A stretch of 64,000 bases of DNA from Sporodiniella umbellata (GCA_025677835.1 JAIXMR010000001.1:62001-126000), one strand, 5' to 3'; positions 22,726 through 33,757 are shown, counted from the first letter of the stretch. Numbers and translations are program-made. The notes: a model not told the origin generated them from the sequence alone.

Positions 22726-22735
22726 ACAAAAATGG
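22726..22735 (-). terminator. RNA polymerase III T-run terminator
   Basis: On the minus strand, TTTTTGTTTT lies about 31 bases after the 3' end of the tRNA-Tyr gene. It is the first T run of suitable length. Confidence 0.55.
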
Positions 22736-22766
22736 ATTGTCTGATGGTCAATCAGACTGAAGTGGT

Positions 22767-22849
22767 TCCGGCCTACCAGATTCGAACTAGTGACCTAAAG
22801 ATGACAGATTAACTACAGTCTTCCGCTCTACCAACTGAGCTAAGGCCGG
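22767..22849 (-). tRNA. tRNA-Tyr (GTA) with 10-base intron
   Basis: Read on the minus strand, the acceptor stem CCGGCCT pairs with AGGCCGG, followed by discriminator A. The D arm is GCTC-AGTTGGTA-GAGC. The anticodon stem GAAGA pairs with TCTTT around loop CTGTAGA, giving anticodon GTA (Tyr). The T arm is ACTAG-TTCGAAT-CTGGT. A 10-base intron (TTAATCTGTC) sits after position 37, the canonical site; nuclear tRNA-Tyr genes normally carry an intron. The mature length is 73 bases before CCA. Confidence 0.95.
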
Positions 22850-22880
22850 TTACACGAAAAGTTAACTAGAATAAATGTAA

Positions 22881-22930
22881 CATCATATATCTGTCCGTTC
22901 CGGACAATTTTTCCAACCAATGATATGATG
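22881..22930. promoter_or_regulatory. Nested palindrome upstream of tRNA-Tyr
   Basis: CATCATAT (22881-22888) and ATATGATG (22923-22930) flank a tight palindrome TGTCCG-TTC-CGGACA (22892-22906). It lies 32-81 bases upstream of the tRNA 5' end and about 200 bases before the AAA-ATPase start. Any regulatory role is inference. Confidence 0.35.
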
Positions 22931-23126
22931 AGGTTTTTTCAAATTTAATGACGTAGGCAAAATGTTTTGGACTCGAAAAGAAATGTCCGGCAATCTGGAA
23001 TTGAAAGTTTTGGCGGCAGTGAGGTTAGGTACTTTGCCAATACACATATTGACAACAGAATAGGAACTAAAGCTATTTACATCGTATATACTTTGACTTT
23101 TTCCTTTTTTTTTTTTGTCTTCATAA

Positions 23127-25422
23127 ATGGGCTTTCAAGCACTAAAGAGTACGTGCGGAACTGCTATTAGCATAAGCGTTTCATTAAAGGGCTGTCAACC
23201 TTGTTACATCAATGGAAATGCATTGCCTGACTATTACAGCATGGTCAAAAGGCGACTTCATGGTTTAATCGTAACACTTCAATACCAAATATTTTTTGTA
23301 TTCAAAGTTTTTTTGTGTCCCCTTCTTTTTAGGTAGCTGTAGGGGATGTTGCTAATTGGAATGTTGGGGGCAGAGACATTGAGTGTGTGATTAGATCAAT
23401 TTCTGGAGATCAAGCGGATTGTATAGTAGATCAGCACATTACAGAGATCGAAATTTATAAAGAAAAGTCCTTGAAAGAAGCTTGCGATGAGAATGTATAT
23501 ACTACTGGCTTGGTAGACACTATAAGTTAGATAAAATGCTCTATATTTAACATAAGGAGACTCATGTACTATTTCAATAGATCATTCATTCACAAATTCC
23601 GATGCTTACCGAACACTTGGCATAGATACAGTCAAGTCAATATTGATTCATGGAGTATCTGGTGTAGGGAAAACAACGCTCGTAAGGTATAGGGCTACAT
23701 ATACTGGAAAAAATTGGAGCAATATATGTATTTACTGTGAACTATATATAGACATGCTGCCAAATTACTTTCATGCGAACTATACGAGCTATCAGTATAT
23801 GATGTTTTACTATTTAGCGAAGAAGAGCTTTTGACAGATGAATTTGGGAATTACAACCCGCTTTCTTTGACGATGAACAAAGCCGCACGATCCGCACCGT
23901 CCATTGTTATGTTACGTGATCTGAACGCTTTAGCCAAAGACGAAAAATCACAAAGACTGATAAGCATTTTGTTGAAAGAGATAAACAAAATACAAGGCTC
24001 AGTCTGCGTTATTGGACTAGCTCGCCAGCTTTCATCTCTTCCCGATTCTTTCAAAAGAACAGACATTTTTAAACAGCATATTGCTATACCTATACCAACA
24101 ATGCAAGTATTTTTATCTGTAGTTATTTATATCTAATATTTGTTTATTTGATAGGTTGGAAAGAATAGATATTATTAAAGCGATGCTCAAGGAAGAGGGG
24201 ATAAACGGCGCTCAATGCGAAGAATATGCATCCCAGGTTGGCTTGCGTACATCTGGTTATGTAGCCAAAGACCTGAAGCGACTGATTAAAGAAACCAGAT
24301 TAAAATCAAAAAGACGACCTAAAAAACAAGACATAACTGAACAGTTTGCAAGTCTATCATTATCATCGCACATAAGCTGGGACGATTTTGAATATGCTCT
24401 GGGTGTCTATTGCCCATCACAACAAGTGGAGCACGGCTCCACTGTACTTGAGAGAGATTGGAAAGAATGGGGAGGATACAAGACGATTAGAGATAAAGTA
24501 AGACAGGCAATATTACTTCCTATACAGCAACCCCAAGCATTTCAAAAACTTGGAATCAAACCTCCTTCAGGTCTATTGTTATATGGCCCTTCAGGATCAG
24601 GAAAAACAGCACTAATCCAGGCTTTGATAACAGAATCGAAAATGAATGTAATTGCTATTAAAGGGTAGGATGTATCTATTTCCCAGGAAAAAAGAACTAT
24701 TCACCTAACTTTTTTTTCTTTTAAAAAAAAAAAAAAAAACTGTAAAATAGACCAGAAATATTTTCAAAGTATTTGGGCGAAACCGAAGAAAAGATCCGAA
24801 GGTTGTTTGCTTCAGCTAAACGAATGGCTCCATGTATTGTATTTGTTGATGAAATGGACGCTATAGGTTCAAAAAGAGGCACGGATCTTTCAGGGGGAGT
24901 TAACGAAAGAGTGTTGAGTACTCTTTTGAACGAGATGGATGGTGTTGAAGAAAGACAAGGTGTAGTGGTTATTGGGTGTACTAATAGACCTGATCAAATT
25001 GATGATGCAATTCTGCGGCCAGGACGTTTGGATCAATTAATTTACCTTGGGTTGCCTACAGAGGAAGATCGTGTGGATATTATTCGATCATATATTAATA
25101 GAATGTCAGTGTCTAAAGATGTGGACCCGCGGAAACTAGGAAAGCAAACCGAATTCTGTACTGGTGCAGATATTGAAAATTTATTTAGGCAAGTTCATAC
25201 ATAAACACACATACACATTATTCTATGAAGGAATTCTGTCTTATATTTTGCTATAGAGAGGCAGGAACTTTAGCTTTACGAAAAAATATGGAAGCACAAC
25301 ACATAACTAAAGAAGACTTTGACGAGGTCATTGTATCTATCTGTGAACGAGCTGAAGACTTGGTGCTACAGGGGAAGCTGGATCTTTATGAGAGATTCTT
25401 ACATGATCATAGCTTGAAATAA
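23127..25422 (+). CDS. AFG2/SPATA5L1-like AAA+ ATPase
   Basis: Exons are 23127..23270, 23333..23525, 23581..23686, 23752..24102, 24155..24664, 24751..25188 and 25257..25422, giving 635 residues. Two introns (24103-24154 and 25189-25256) start GCAAGT instead of GT. Two AAA modules follow a short N-domain. D1 has Walker A GVSGVGKT, but its Walker B reads IVMLRDLNAL, lacking the catalytic Glu. D2 is canonical: GPSGSGKT, CIVFVDEMDAIG, sensor IGCTNRPD, and RPGRLDQ with arginine fingers, ending FREAGTLALRKNME. D2 is closest in style to the CDC48/AFG2/SPATA5L1 group, which acts in ribosome maturation and protein unfolding; exact orthology is unsettled. It is tail-to-tail with NST1, 120 bases apart. 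Confidence 0.87.
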
Positions 25423-25461
25423 ATACGGTATTTCTTATTTTTAATAGAATATTGGGAATAA

Positions 25462-25492
<31 letters not shown>

Positions 25493-25542
25493 GTTTAGGG
25501 GGGGGAAGGAAAAGGTGACTATATGTATAAAAATAAAATTAT

Positions 25543-27634
25543 TTAAAATATACCGTTTGGAGAGTTATTATTGGTATTATCAAATGCAAAAGTAGTAGAA
25601 GATGATGGAATATGAGTAGGTATAGAAGATGGTTTTGGTTCCGCAGTGATTAGACGAACAATGTAACCTTGTTGCTGGTCATAAACACATTCGAACTCGC
25701 TTGATTTTGAATTATTTAAGGTCTCATAAAGTTCAAGTGAATCAATTGTAAAGCGATCGAGGTGTATGCTTTTCATCATTTCTCTCAGATTATGGAGCGC
25801 CTGATGAGTTGGTGTTACTCTAAATTTCGATTCTGCTAATTCGTTGAGCCTTAGGTATGCTTCTTTAGCTCTTGATAGAATAACTATACTGCGGTCTGCC
25901 TATAGATACAAGTGTTTGTATTTGTGAGTCTTTGTGTATGCATGTATTATTGGAGCATTTACAATCACGTCTCGAAATAATTTTTCGTGTACTGTATCAG
26001 AGAGTGCTGTCCAGCCGTTTTTCCAATTCTGATTTGTGTTTCCATACGAGATACGTCTTTTGCTGGTACAATAGTCATCTATAGAACCAAATATACATAT
26101 ATATATATATATATGGAAATAAATACAACAAAGAAAAAGAAAGAGGGATTACCTTGAAGAGCAGAAGCTTGTCCAAAGAAATAATTTGTAAAAAAAGAAT
26201 GTTCATCGTACGGCTCTTGATGTGTATGTAGCTCTAGCTGCTCCTCTTTTATGACAGGTTCCCCGATGGGGCCCGCGGTCGAGCTCTTGCGGGGTCTTTC
26301 AACCGTCGTATCTGGTGTATTTAGTGTGTTTAGAGACTCTCTCTTGATGGGGTCTAGGCTTTGTCTTTTTTCTTGGGTTTTTCTTTGTATTTCCTCTTTC
26401 TTTCTCCTGACCTCTTCCTCCTTTTTTTTCTTTTCTTCCTTTTCCTTTTTGATTTTTTCTAGTTCTTGTTCTTTCTTTTTCCGTTCCTCTTCTTTCCGGT
26501 GTCTTTCGGCCTCTTTTCGTTGTCTTTCTGTTTCTCTCAGTTTCCGTTCTTCCTCTTTTCGCTTTCGCTCTTGCTCTTGCAGGGCTTTCAATTTTCTCTG
26601 TTTTTCTTCTTCCTCTTGTTTCTTTTTGGCTTCCAGCTCGATTTTTTCCTGTTCCTGCTTTAGTTTTTCGAGTCGCTTTGTCTCCTTTTTCTTTTCTCGT
26701 TCACGTTGCTTCTTGATCTCTCTTTCTTGACGTAATCGGTCCTCCTCTTCTAGTTCTTCAATAAGGCGCTTCTGTCGGTCTTGTGCCACTTTTTCTCTGT
26801 AGGCTTGCATAACGCGCTGCTCAAACATACGCGCAGCAAACACCTGGAACATTTTCTTGCCCTCTTCCATTTTTTGCTCGTTTGTTTTCACCGTCTCTTC
26901 CTCTTCCTCTTCGTCATCGTACAGCTCTTCCTCTTCGTCCTCATCTTCTTCATCCACCTCGTCTTCATATACGTCATCATCGTCTTCGCTTTGCAATTCC
27001 CGTTCTCTTTTCAATTTCTGGTCTGTGATTTTTTCCATCATTTCCAAGAATTTTCTACCGTCATTTTTCATCAGGTCGTCAGCCAAAGTTATCACATTGT
27101 CTACATACAAACAGTCTTTAGGCTGTGATGAATAGAACCCTGGCATACGCTACCTTTTACAGCCAGCGTGTTTTTTATTCTGATATTGACTTCTTCTTCA
27201 TCATCATCCGAACTGGAGTCTTCTAAGCTTTGTAGCCTTTTTTGCTGTTGCTGACGATAGGCATAGCTCTCTAGTTCTTCATAATAAGCATCATAAAGCA
27301 CTTCTAATTCTTCCTCAATAACCGAACTGGAATAGAATTCAGTTTCTTTCTATTCTCCCCTCCCCCTATTTTGGGTAGGTACATGTATGCTATACCTTTT
27401 TTTACCACAGACTGAACAATTACAGGTATGCTTTTGTTGTTCTTTCATCCTTCGAAGTACAGTTTCTTTCTCTATTCTTACAAGCGATCTTCTTTCTTCT
27501 TCACTCAGATGAATCCAAAATTCTCTGATTTTTTGACGTTCCTCAGTATGATTGGTATTATCCCAAATGTCGGTTTTACTATTGACTTTGGGTTTATTTA
27601 TAGTCTTGGCCATTTGTTTGGTTGTTATTGTCAT
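25543..27634 (-). CDS. NST1: Stress-response protein NST1 family
   Basis: Exons are complement(25543..25899, 25969..26078, 26153..27100, 27154..27326, 27396..27634), giving 608 residues. The N-terminus has the NST1 signature ([29 protein letters not shown]), then [19 protein letters not shown] and [20 protein letters not shown]. An acidic Asp/Glu block follows. Then comes a very long Glu/Lys/Arg helix (about residues 200-370), the typical low-complexity core of NST1. The last two exons encode a less repetitive C-terminal region that I do not recognise, in frame with the rest. In yeast, NST1 influences salt tolerance and interacts with splicing and decapping-related factors; here the role is inferred. 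Confidence 0.85.
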
Positions 27635-29487
27635 TTCTAATTCCTGTCTTTAATTTAGAATTTTTCAAAAAAAAAAAAAAAAAAAAAAAAAGAAAGAAAA
27701 AAAGAAAAAAAAAAAAAAAAAAAAAAATAGAATAGAATAAAATGCATACAAAAAGAAGACTTTATCTATTTCAGGTAATAAGTTGGAAAAAGAAGAACAA
27801 AAAAAAAAAAATAAAAATAAAAAAATAAAAAAGTTATAATAAAAAAAAACATGTGACTATTTGAGTACAGTACCTGCACTCTCAACAATGTGAAAAGCTC
27901 ACTCACCTTTATGAAAGCATTGTGCTAGTTTTTGAGAAAAAGGAAGCTGTGCAAGCAGTAGTTGTGGAAACCAAGAGAGAGGATAAAAGAAAAAAAGCGT
28001 GGCTATAAAACTGAGTTCCTATTCAAGTCCAATCAGGTTGAAGTTGGTAAGAAGGATTAACTCTGGCAACTAACCAAAACGATATGTTAGCACAGAATGG
28101 ACCTTGGGTTTGTAACAATGGGTAGTGTAAGTTGTTCTCTCATTGTATTAAAGTGAGATAGTATGTCTCGTATTATTCATAGTTCTGTGCCATCACATTG
28201 GATAGGCCATCCACTTGCATCTGTCGATACAGAGTCATGAAGGAAACAACCGGTAGCAAACTTGACGAGTTAATTTGATTGGTTTTTCAAATACAGTCTC
28301 TATACCAAAACCTCAGCACTCATCAATCCAAGTGCGTTCATCAGCAACTCAAAGTTTAGGAATGTGGAGTTGGCTATGAGTAACTTGTAAGGTGTGATAA
28401 TGAACAATACTCGTTTGATGTACTCCCATACTATAAAACTTTCAAGTGAAAAGTCATCATAAAAATAGCTTTCTAGATGCTATGATACATCCAATCTTTA
28501 GATTGTCTATTTCTGTTCTTCACCGATCTGTTGACGCTCTTTTATCCTTAGATCAAAATCACCTCTACAAGAAATCTAACTCAGTCTTTGTTTGAGATGT
28601 ATTTAAGAGAATCCCTTTTTGATTGGTTCAGTAGAGGAAAGTGGCATGAAATTACAGGCACACAGTCATCTAAAAGGCTAGGGTTTTTTTTGTTTTTTTT
28701 TGTTTTTTTGTTTTTGTTTTGGATCCTTTGGTTTTTATTCCATACAAAGGTCGATAGTTCAACGATTGAATCTATCTGACTCGTTATGTGAGCGGTAATA
28801 CTTTGTACACAGAAGGGGGGGGGAGAGGTAAATTCTATTGAATCTACAGAGTTTTACATGTACATCTTTGATTTTAGTAAAATAGGTTGTATCTCCCTGG
28901 CTTTTTTTTTTTTTTCGTGATTTAGAATCCGGTCTATACAAAAATAGGCATAAAGTAGAATTGAATTTCAAGGTTATGTATTTTACCATCAAAGAAGCCA
29001 TGGTGTGATCGCTATTGCATTCTAGACTGGCATCTATACAGATATATATTTGTATGCATACCTAGTATGTGAAAGAAATACAAGCTGTGTGTAATATATC
29101 TTTGACAGTTTTTTTTCCCAACACCATCTGTATCTCTCTGTGGAACTTGGTCAGTGATAATATAACGTTCTTTAGAATAAAGGAGTTTCGATGCTGCTTT
29201 GAAAAAAAAAAAAAAAAAGGCATTCATTGAACGCTTTGATCACCCAAGCAACTGTTTTCAAGATGAAAACTTTGCTGGTATATAAAAGAAGACTCCTTTA
29301 TAAGCCTTGTCAAAAAAAAAAAAGAGTTTTGCATTTTTAAAACATCACCTCTCTAATGCTTTCATCCGAATAAAGCCAGCCAATCAAAAGGCGGGCAAGA
29401 ATCAATAAAATGCATGACGCCCTTTATTTTTATTAATTTTTTATTTTCTCTTTTACGCCTTTTTTTATTATTAATAAAGTCTACATC
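27635..29487. other. Intergenic DNA
   Basis: About 1.85 kb between the divergent NST1 and UBC8 starts. Adjacent A-rich runs at 27667-27727 and 27797-27850 lie just upstream of NST1. As T runs on its coding strand they resemble the T-rich promoters of other genes here. The rest shows no gene, RNA or repeat array that I can support. Confidence 0.5.
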
Positions 29488-30336
29488 ATGTCTACACCAA
29501 GAAGAAGAATTGAAACCGATGTTATGAAGTTGTAAGTGAATCTTTGTTTTAGATAAACAAGAAAAAGCTCATTCTGAGGCTTTTATCTAACCCAAACTAG
29601 GTTGATGAGTGATTACGAAGTAACGTTGATTAACGACAACATGCAAGAATTCTATGTTCGTTTTCATGGGCCTTCCGATAGTAAGAAAAAACAGAAAGAG
29701 AGAGAGTAAAACTGAATACATAAACTAGCACCTTTTAATGGTGGTGTGTGGAAAGTCCATGTAGAGTTGCCTGACCAATATCCATACAAATCACCTAGTA
29801 TTGGTTTTATGAACAAGGTATTTCATCCGAATATTGATGAAGTGTAAGTAGAGTTGTTTTCAAATGTGTGTGTGTGTGTGTGTGTGTACTAAAAGGTTTG
29901 GGAAACGATAGGAGTGGGTCTGTTTGCTTAGATGTCATCAATCAAACTTGGAGTCCAATGTTTGGTATAAAAAACAGTTGAAAAGGTGTGTGTGAGAGTG
30001 ATAAAGACTAAAAAAAAGCCTCACTAGATATGATCAATATATTCGAGGTATTTTTACCTCAGTTACTTCGTTACCCTAACCCTACAGATCCTCTGAACGG
30101 TGAGGCAGCGGCCCTGTTAATGAGAGAACCTAGTAAATACGAACTTAAAGTGAAAGGTAGTAAAGCATGTAAAAACCAAAAAAGGATTAAAATGGTCTGT
30201 TTCTCTAGAGTACGTCACTCGGTTTGCTACCAAAGAAGCGGCCGATGCTGCTGCAGACGATAGTTCAGATGATGATGATATGAGTTCTGTTAACTTTGAT
30301 TCTTCTGAAGATGAAGCGGCTGGTATGGAATTGTAA
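29488..30336 (+). CDS. UBC8: Ubiquitin-conjugating enzyme E2 (Ubc8/UBE2H)
   Basis: Exons are 29488..29531, 29601..29680, 29729..29843, 29912..29964, 30028..30156 and 30209..30336, giving 182 residues (human UBE2H has 183). The UBC fold is complete: [53 protein letters not shown], and the active-site cysteine in [15 protein letters not shown]. The C-terminus is an acidic Asp/Ser tail ending DEAAGMEL, as in the family. Ubc8 works with the CTLH/GID E3 ligase, which in yeast degrades gluconeogenic enzymes; this partner is inferred. A (TG)n repeat sits in the third intron. It is convergent with BUB3. Confidence 0.95.
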
Positions 30337-30445
30337 TAGACTCTTGCCCTAAGGAAAATGCAGTACATACAAAACACACACACACACACACACACATCTA
30401 TTGATATATAAATATATTAAAAAGCTTTAATAAAACCACTTTTTT

Positions 30446-31486
30446 TTAATGTTGTTGTTGTAATGGGATTGTACGAGGTCGAACATCACTTTCTTGTATA
30501 TGTCGAATAAAGAGAGTATCTGGGGCATGATCACGTTCCCCTTCATCAAAAGTATAGCTGCTTGCGATGGCCAACATGGAACCATCATGACTAAAGTTCA
30601 AACAGGCGATTTCTTCAGGATAGCCTGAGAACTGTCGGATCCGTCTTTTGTGAGCGCCATCCCAGATATTGACCATACAATCTGAACCCCCAGAAGCAAA
30701 TGTACCATAGCTAGAGAATCAACCGATCAGTGGTGGAAAATCATATACACACACACACAAAAAAAAATTGCTTACGTTGGATGAAAAGCAACCGAATTCA
30801 CAGGATAGACCACTTCAGTATCTTGAATGAAATGTTTATGAGATTTGAAAACAAAATCTTTTTTTTCCAAGTGCGTATCGAAATAACGCAACATGACGCG
30901 TCCCTCGATGGAAGAGCAAGCCAATCCACGGGCGTTGGGCATAAGACGAATGCTTTTGAGCATGTATTTGAGGGTGGTGGGATGGTCTGTGCCGATAGGA
31001 GTCAATTGACGTAGATCGAAAGTCTGAATTCTTCTTTCGGCCATGGCCACTGCCAAAGTGAATTGAACCATGTCCATGCTAAAGACTTTATAGGGAAGAT
31101 CGATTTCGTGAATATGACCTTGTACGCGCGGATCCCATAGACGGAGCGTGGAATCCCAAGAGCCAGTGACCAGTACATCTAAACGTAGCCCAGGTACATC
31201 AATAAATAACTCTCGCTTTAGAACTATGTACTTTTCTCCCTATGCCAATCAACACAGCGTACCGCGTTTCGATGTTTGCCCAACACACGCTCAGTCTCTG
31301 TCTGAGGGTCGTACTGCGTCACTTGATTATCGATACTACCACTAAATAAAACAGAGCCTTCCCCGAAACAACAATCCAATAAGGCACCCGTGTTGTCTGC
31401 TTTATAGACTAATGTTCTGTCCGATACATTGTACAGTCGTAAAGTCTATCCTGTCAATCGCTATTTTTCTTTCTTTTCTTTTTTTT

Positions 31487-31518
<32 letters not shown>

Positions 31519-31656
31519 TTTTTGATCGACAGAGAACACGGGCTTTACCTTATCCCAAGAAGACACAAGTAAACGACTTGAATCTTTTGGATGAAAACAA
31601 ACATTGGTAATGCCGTCCAAAGGGGGATGGTCTAGTTGGAATTGTTGTGAATTCAT
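30446..31656 (-). CDS. BUB3: Spindle checkpoint protein Bub3
   Basis: Exons are complement(30446..30710, 30776..31178, 31232..31445, 31549..31656), giving 329 residues, the usual Bub3 length. It is a WD40 propeller. The start FQLDHPPLDGITNVCFHP with LLVSSWDKTLRLYNV is typical of Bub3/Rae1. VTGSWDSTLRLWDPR and the end (MVNIWDGAHKRRIRQFSGYP, LAIASSYTFDE) match Bub3 rather than Rae1. Bub3 recruits Bub1 and Mad3/BubR1 to phosphorylated MELT motifs at kinetochores. The second exon's donor (A|GTACAT) was chosen because it yields WHREKNVLVTGSWD; the alternative gives a stop. Intron 1 contains a (TA)n run. A T tract and a TA repeat precede the ATG. Confidence 0.93.
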
Positions 31657-31706
31657 ATATATATATATAAAAAAAAAAGAAAAGAAAAAAAAAAAAGTGA
31701 CTTGCT

Positions 31707-31910
31707 TCAAGACTTGAGTGCTTTTTGTCTTAACCGTTTTATTTTATTGGACAAGGTAGGTAAGGGTTCGGATGTTTGTACGGCTACGGAAATAGAGTCT
31801 GGTGAGGGTCGTTTGTTTCGATAGGTTTTGGGAGGTATAAGACAGTCCAAGTCACGAACTACGCGCATTTCATTAAACTTTTTGAGTACTTGTTTTTGAT
31901 ATTCTTCCAT
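31707..31910 (-). CDS. Small hypothetical protein, 67 aa
   Basis: A single-exon ORF with an ATG right after a 26-base T tract on its coding strand, like the promoters of neighbouring genes. The product has a helical N-terminus (MEEYQKQVLKKFNEMRVVRD), a proline-containing middle (CLIPPKTYRNKRPSPDS) and a basic end (NKIKRLRQKALKS). It does not join in frame to BUB3 (start 50 bases downstream) or to the FYR gene (stop about 190 bases upstream). No family is recognised. It may be a small gene or a long uORF in the BUB3 leader. Confidence 0.45.
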   Translation of the reverse strand: MEEYQKQVLKKFNEMRVVRDLDCLIPPKTYRNKRPSPDSISVAVQTSEPLPTLSNKIKRLRQKALKS

Positions 31911-32098
31911 TGGGGTGAAAGAAAAAAAAAAAAAAAAAAAAAAAAAAGAGGTAGTGATGGACTGTTTCGTGACGTTGGAAAAGGCTTTTTGTTTTTCATT
32001 GGATCATAAGGGAAGAGATGTACATAAGATTACGATAGAAAAGGATGATGACAATAATAAAAATAATAATAGTAAGAGTAGTAAAGAGAGATCGATGC

Positions 32099-32426
32099 TT
32101 AATCGAGGTCGGGGGAAGAAGGGGTGGAAGAAGGAGTGTGATGATTCGTTTCTTGCATCGCTTTGAGCGTATGGATACGGGTGCTTGATCTTCGGACGGC
32201 TTTTCCTTTGGCATGGGATAGGGCTTCAAAGTTCTGCCAGATATAATTCTTGCATTTATCAGCGTTGGGCAGATCTTGAATCATCTTGGCGATAGTGTTT
32301 TTGCGGAGACCAAAGAAGTCAGGACCTACCGGGTTATGACCATAATCCATATTACGGATAGCAAAAGCTCTAAGAGAGATGAGAGAAGGTGTGAGAGGAG
32401 GAGGAGGGGGATAAGAGAGAGGGAGG

Positions 32427-32457
<31 letters not shown>

Positions 32458-33757
32458 CTCCGGACGACGATGGTCCATACTGTGGTGGGTGTAGGGCCTC
32501 GCCAACATTCGGTTGGGTTATCATCTGCATTTAGTTGAAACTAAGGGAAAAAAATGCATGTGGATGAATACGTATGTTTAGGAGAAAAAGAAGATAAAAA
32601 AAAAAAAGGAGGGAATCAATAAAAGAAAAAGTTTATTCAACATTCGCTTTACGATTGGTTCTTCGCCTCCATCCAGAATTTCGCAAGTGTACTGAGTGTC
32701 GCTGTGAGGATCTATCATGCTTCGATACCACCTAGAGAAGAGATGAACGACAAGCGTCAAAGGGAGATTTTGCTACTTACTTTTTTACGCGATAACCGAC
32801 CGGATAGATGTAACGTTGGTTATGAAAGGCGGCGCGATCCCAGACGACGGTGCCGAGATCAAGTACGGTCCAGGAATCGACTTCGGCCGGTAAGAGGTAA
32901 TGGCCTTCACCGGATTTCTCGACCTGAATAAAGAGACGTACGTCGGCGGCATTGGGGGGTTTTGTGTCTCGTTTCTTTCGACGGGATTGGTGAAAGAAGG
33001 TGTCGGTGGTGCCGGTGGAGGTGATGCAGCGGATAGTGACTGGGTTTGGCTTGATCTTTTTGAGCGTCGAAGATTCGCAGGACCAGGGCGGGGGACGCGA
33101 TTCGGCGAGGTGACTGTGTTTGGGTTCGTAATCGAGTAAGGAACGCATGGAAGGCAGTGGGTGCAGGTCGGAAGGGGGCGATGCCTGAACCTAGGTTAGG
33201 GTTAATACATACAACATATACGGATGGCACTTATTTACAGGCTGTAGTTGAATCAAGACCTCGATCGTGCTTTCCACCCTTTTCCCGGTCACAAAGAGCT
33301 GCTGGTCGTACAGTAAGCTAGAAAGCAAACCATGGCCTTCCCAGACAATATTTGACTGAGCGTCATGTAAAGGAGACCAGTTTTCGACCGTTGCACTCTC
33401 TTCAAAGTTGGCGCTATAAACAGCAGCGTCCTTGTGCGTCAGTTGGTCCGGACTGTAGAACAAAACTGTCAGTAAAATATCGCTCGCTTGGTGTCTTACC
33501 AAGAAGAACAGACCGCGGCCAGACATTGACAGAGCGGTACAGCCAGCCAGTCTCCCTGAGCGTCAGCCTCATTCAATGTCATATCAAACGAGCACAGACA
33601 ATGTTTTTGTGATCCGTAAAAGGTATAAAACACTTTGACTGCAAAATCGTGTCAATGGCACATATCTAGAGATGGATTCGACTGTACCTTTTCTTTCCTT
33701 CAGGTCGTCTTGGTTGGTTAAAAGCATTTTATTAATTGACATTGGTTGACGAGACAT
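32099..33757 (-). CDS. FYRN/FYRC-domain chromatin protein
   Basis: Exons are complement(32099..32369, 32458..32540, 32653..32731, 32781..33190, 33239..33452, 33500..33638, 33688..33757), giving 421 residues. The FYRN half (residues about 240-283) reads PAEVDSWTVLDLGTVVWDR and FHNQRYIYPVGY. FYRC follows (WYRSMIDPHSDTQYTCEILD, NPTECWRGPTPTTVWTIVVR, then PDFFGLRKNTIAKMIQDLP). This paired module occurs in MLL/trithorax methyltransferases and in the small nuclear protein TBRG1. No SET, PHD or JmjC domain is present, so it is TBRG1-like. The N-terminal 150 residues (FYTFYGSQKHCLCSFDMTL, AAVYSANFEES, VWEGHGLLSSLL) look globular and are not recognised. An intron carries a (CT)n tract. Confidence 0.82.

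Larger units (their letters stand above)
18397..22766. other. 4.4-kb AT-rich gene desert
   Basis: No ORF here has recognisable similarity, and the few of 60-83 codons look like random AT-rich reading. The region contains long A/T runs (for example 19795-19820), the nested inverted repeat at 20656-20814 and a diverged tandem repeat at 22509-22670. Dense stop codons in all frames argue against an overlooked multi-exon protein, though a non-coding transcript is possible. Confidence 0.55.

Noticed and set aside
26251..27135. Several plus-strand Ser/Phe-rich ORFs opposite NST1
   Set aside because: They mirror the Glu/Lys-rich coiled-coil repeat of NST1 on the other strand.
31549..31910. 67-codon ORF as the first exon of BUB3
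   Set aside because: No GT-AG pair joins it to BUB3 in frame, and BUB3 has its own ATG and full normal length.
33180..33205. CCTAACC-like string as telomeric repeat
   Set aside because: Only about two units, lying inside an intron of the FYR-domain gene.
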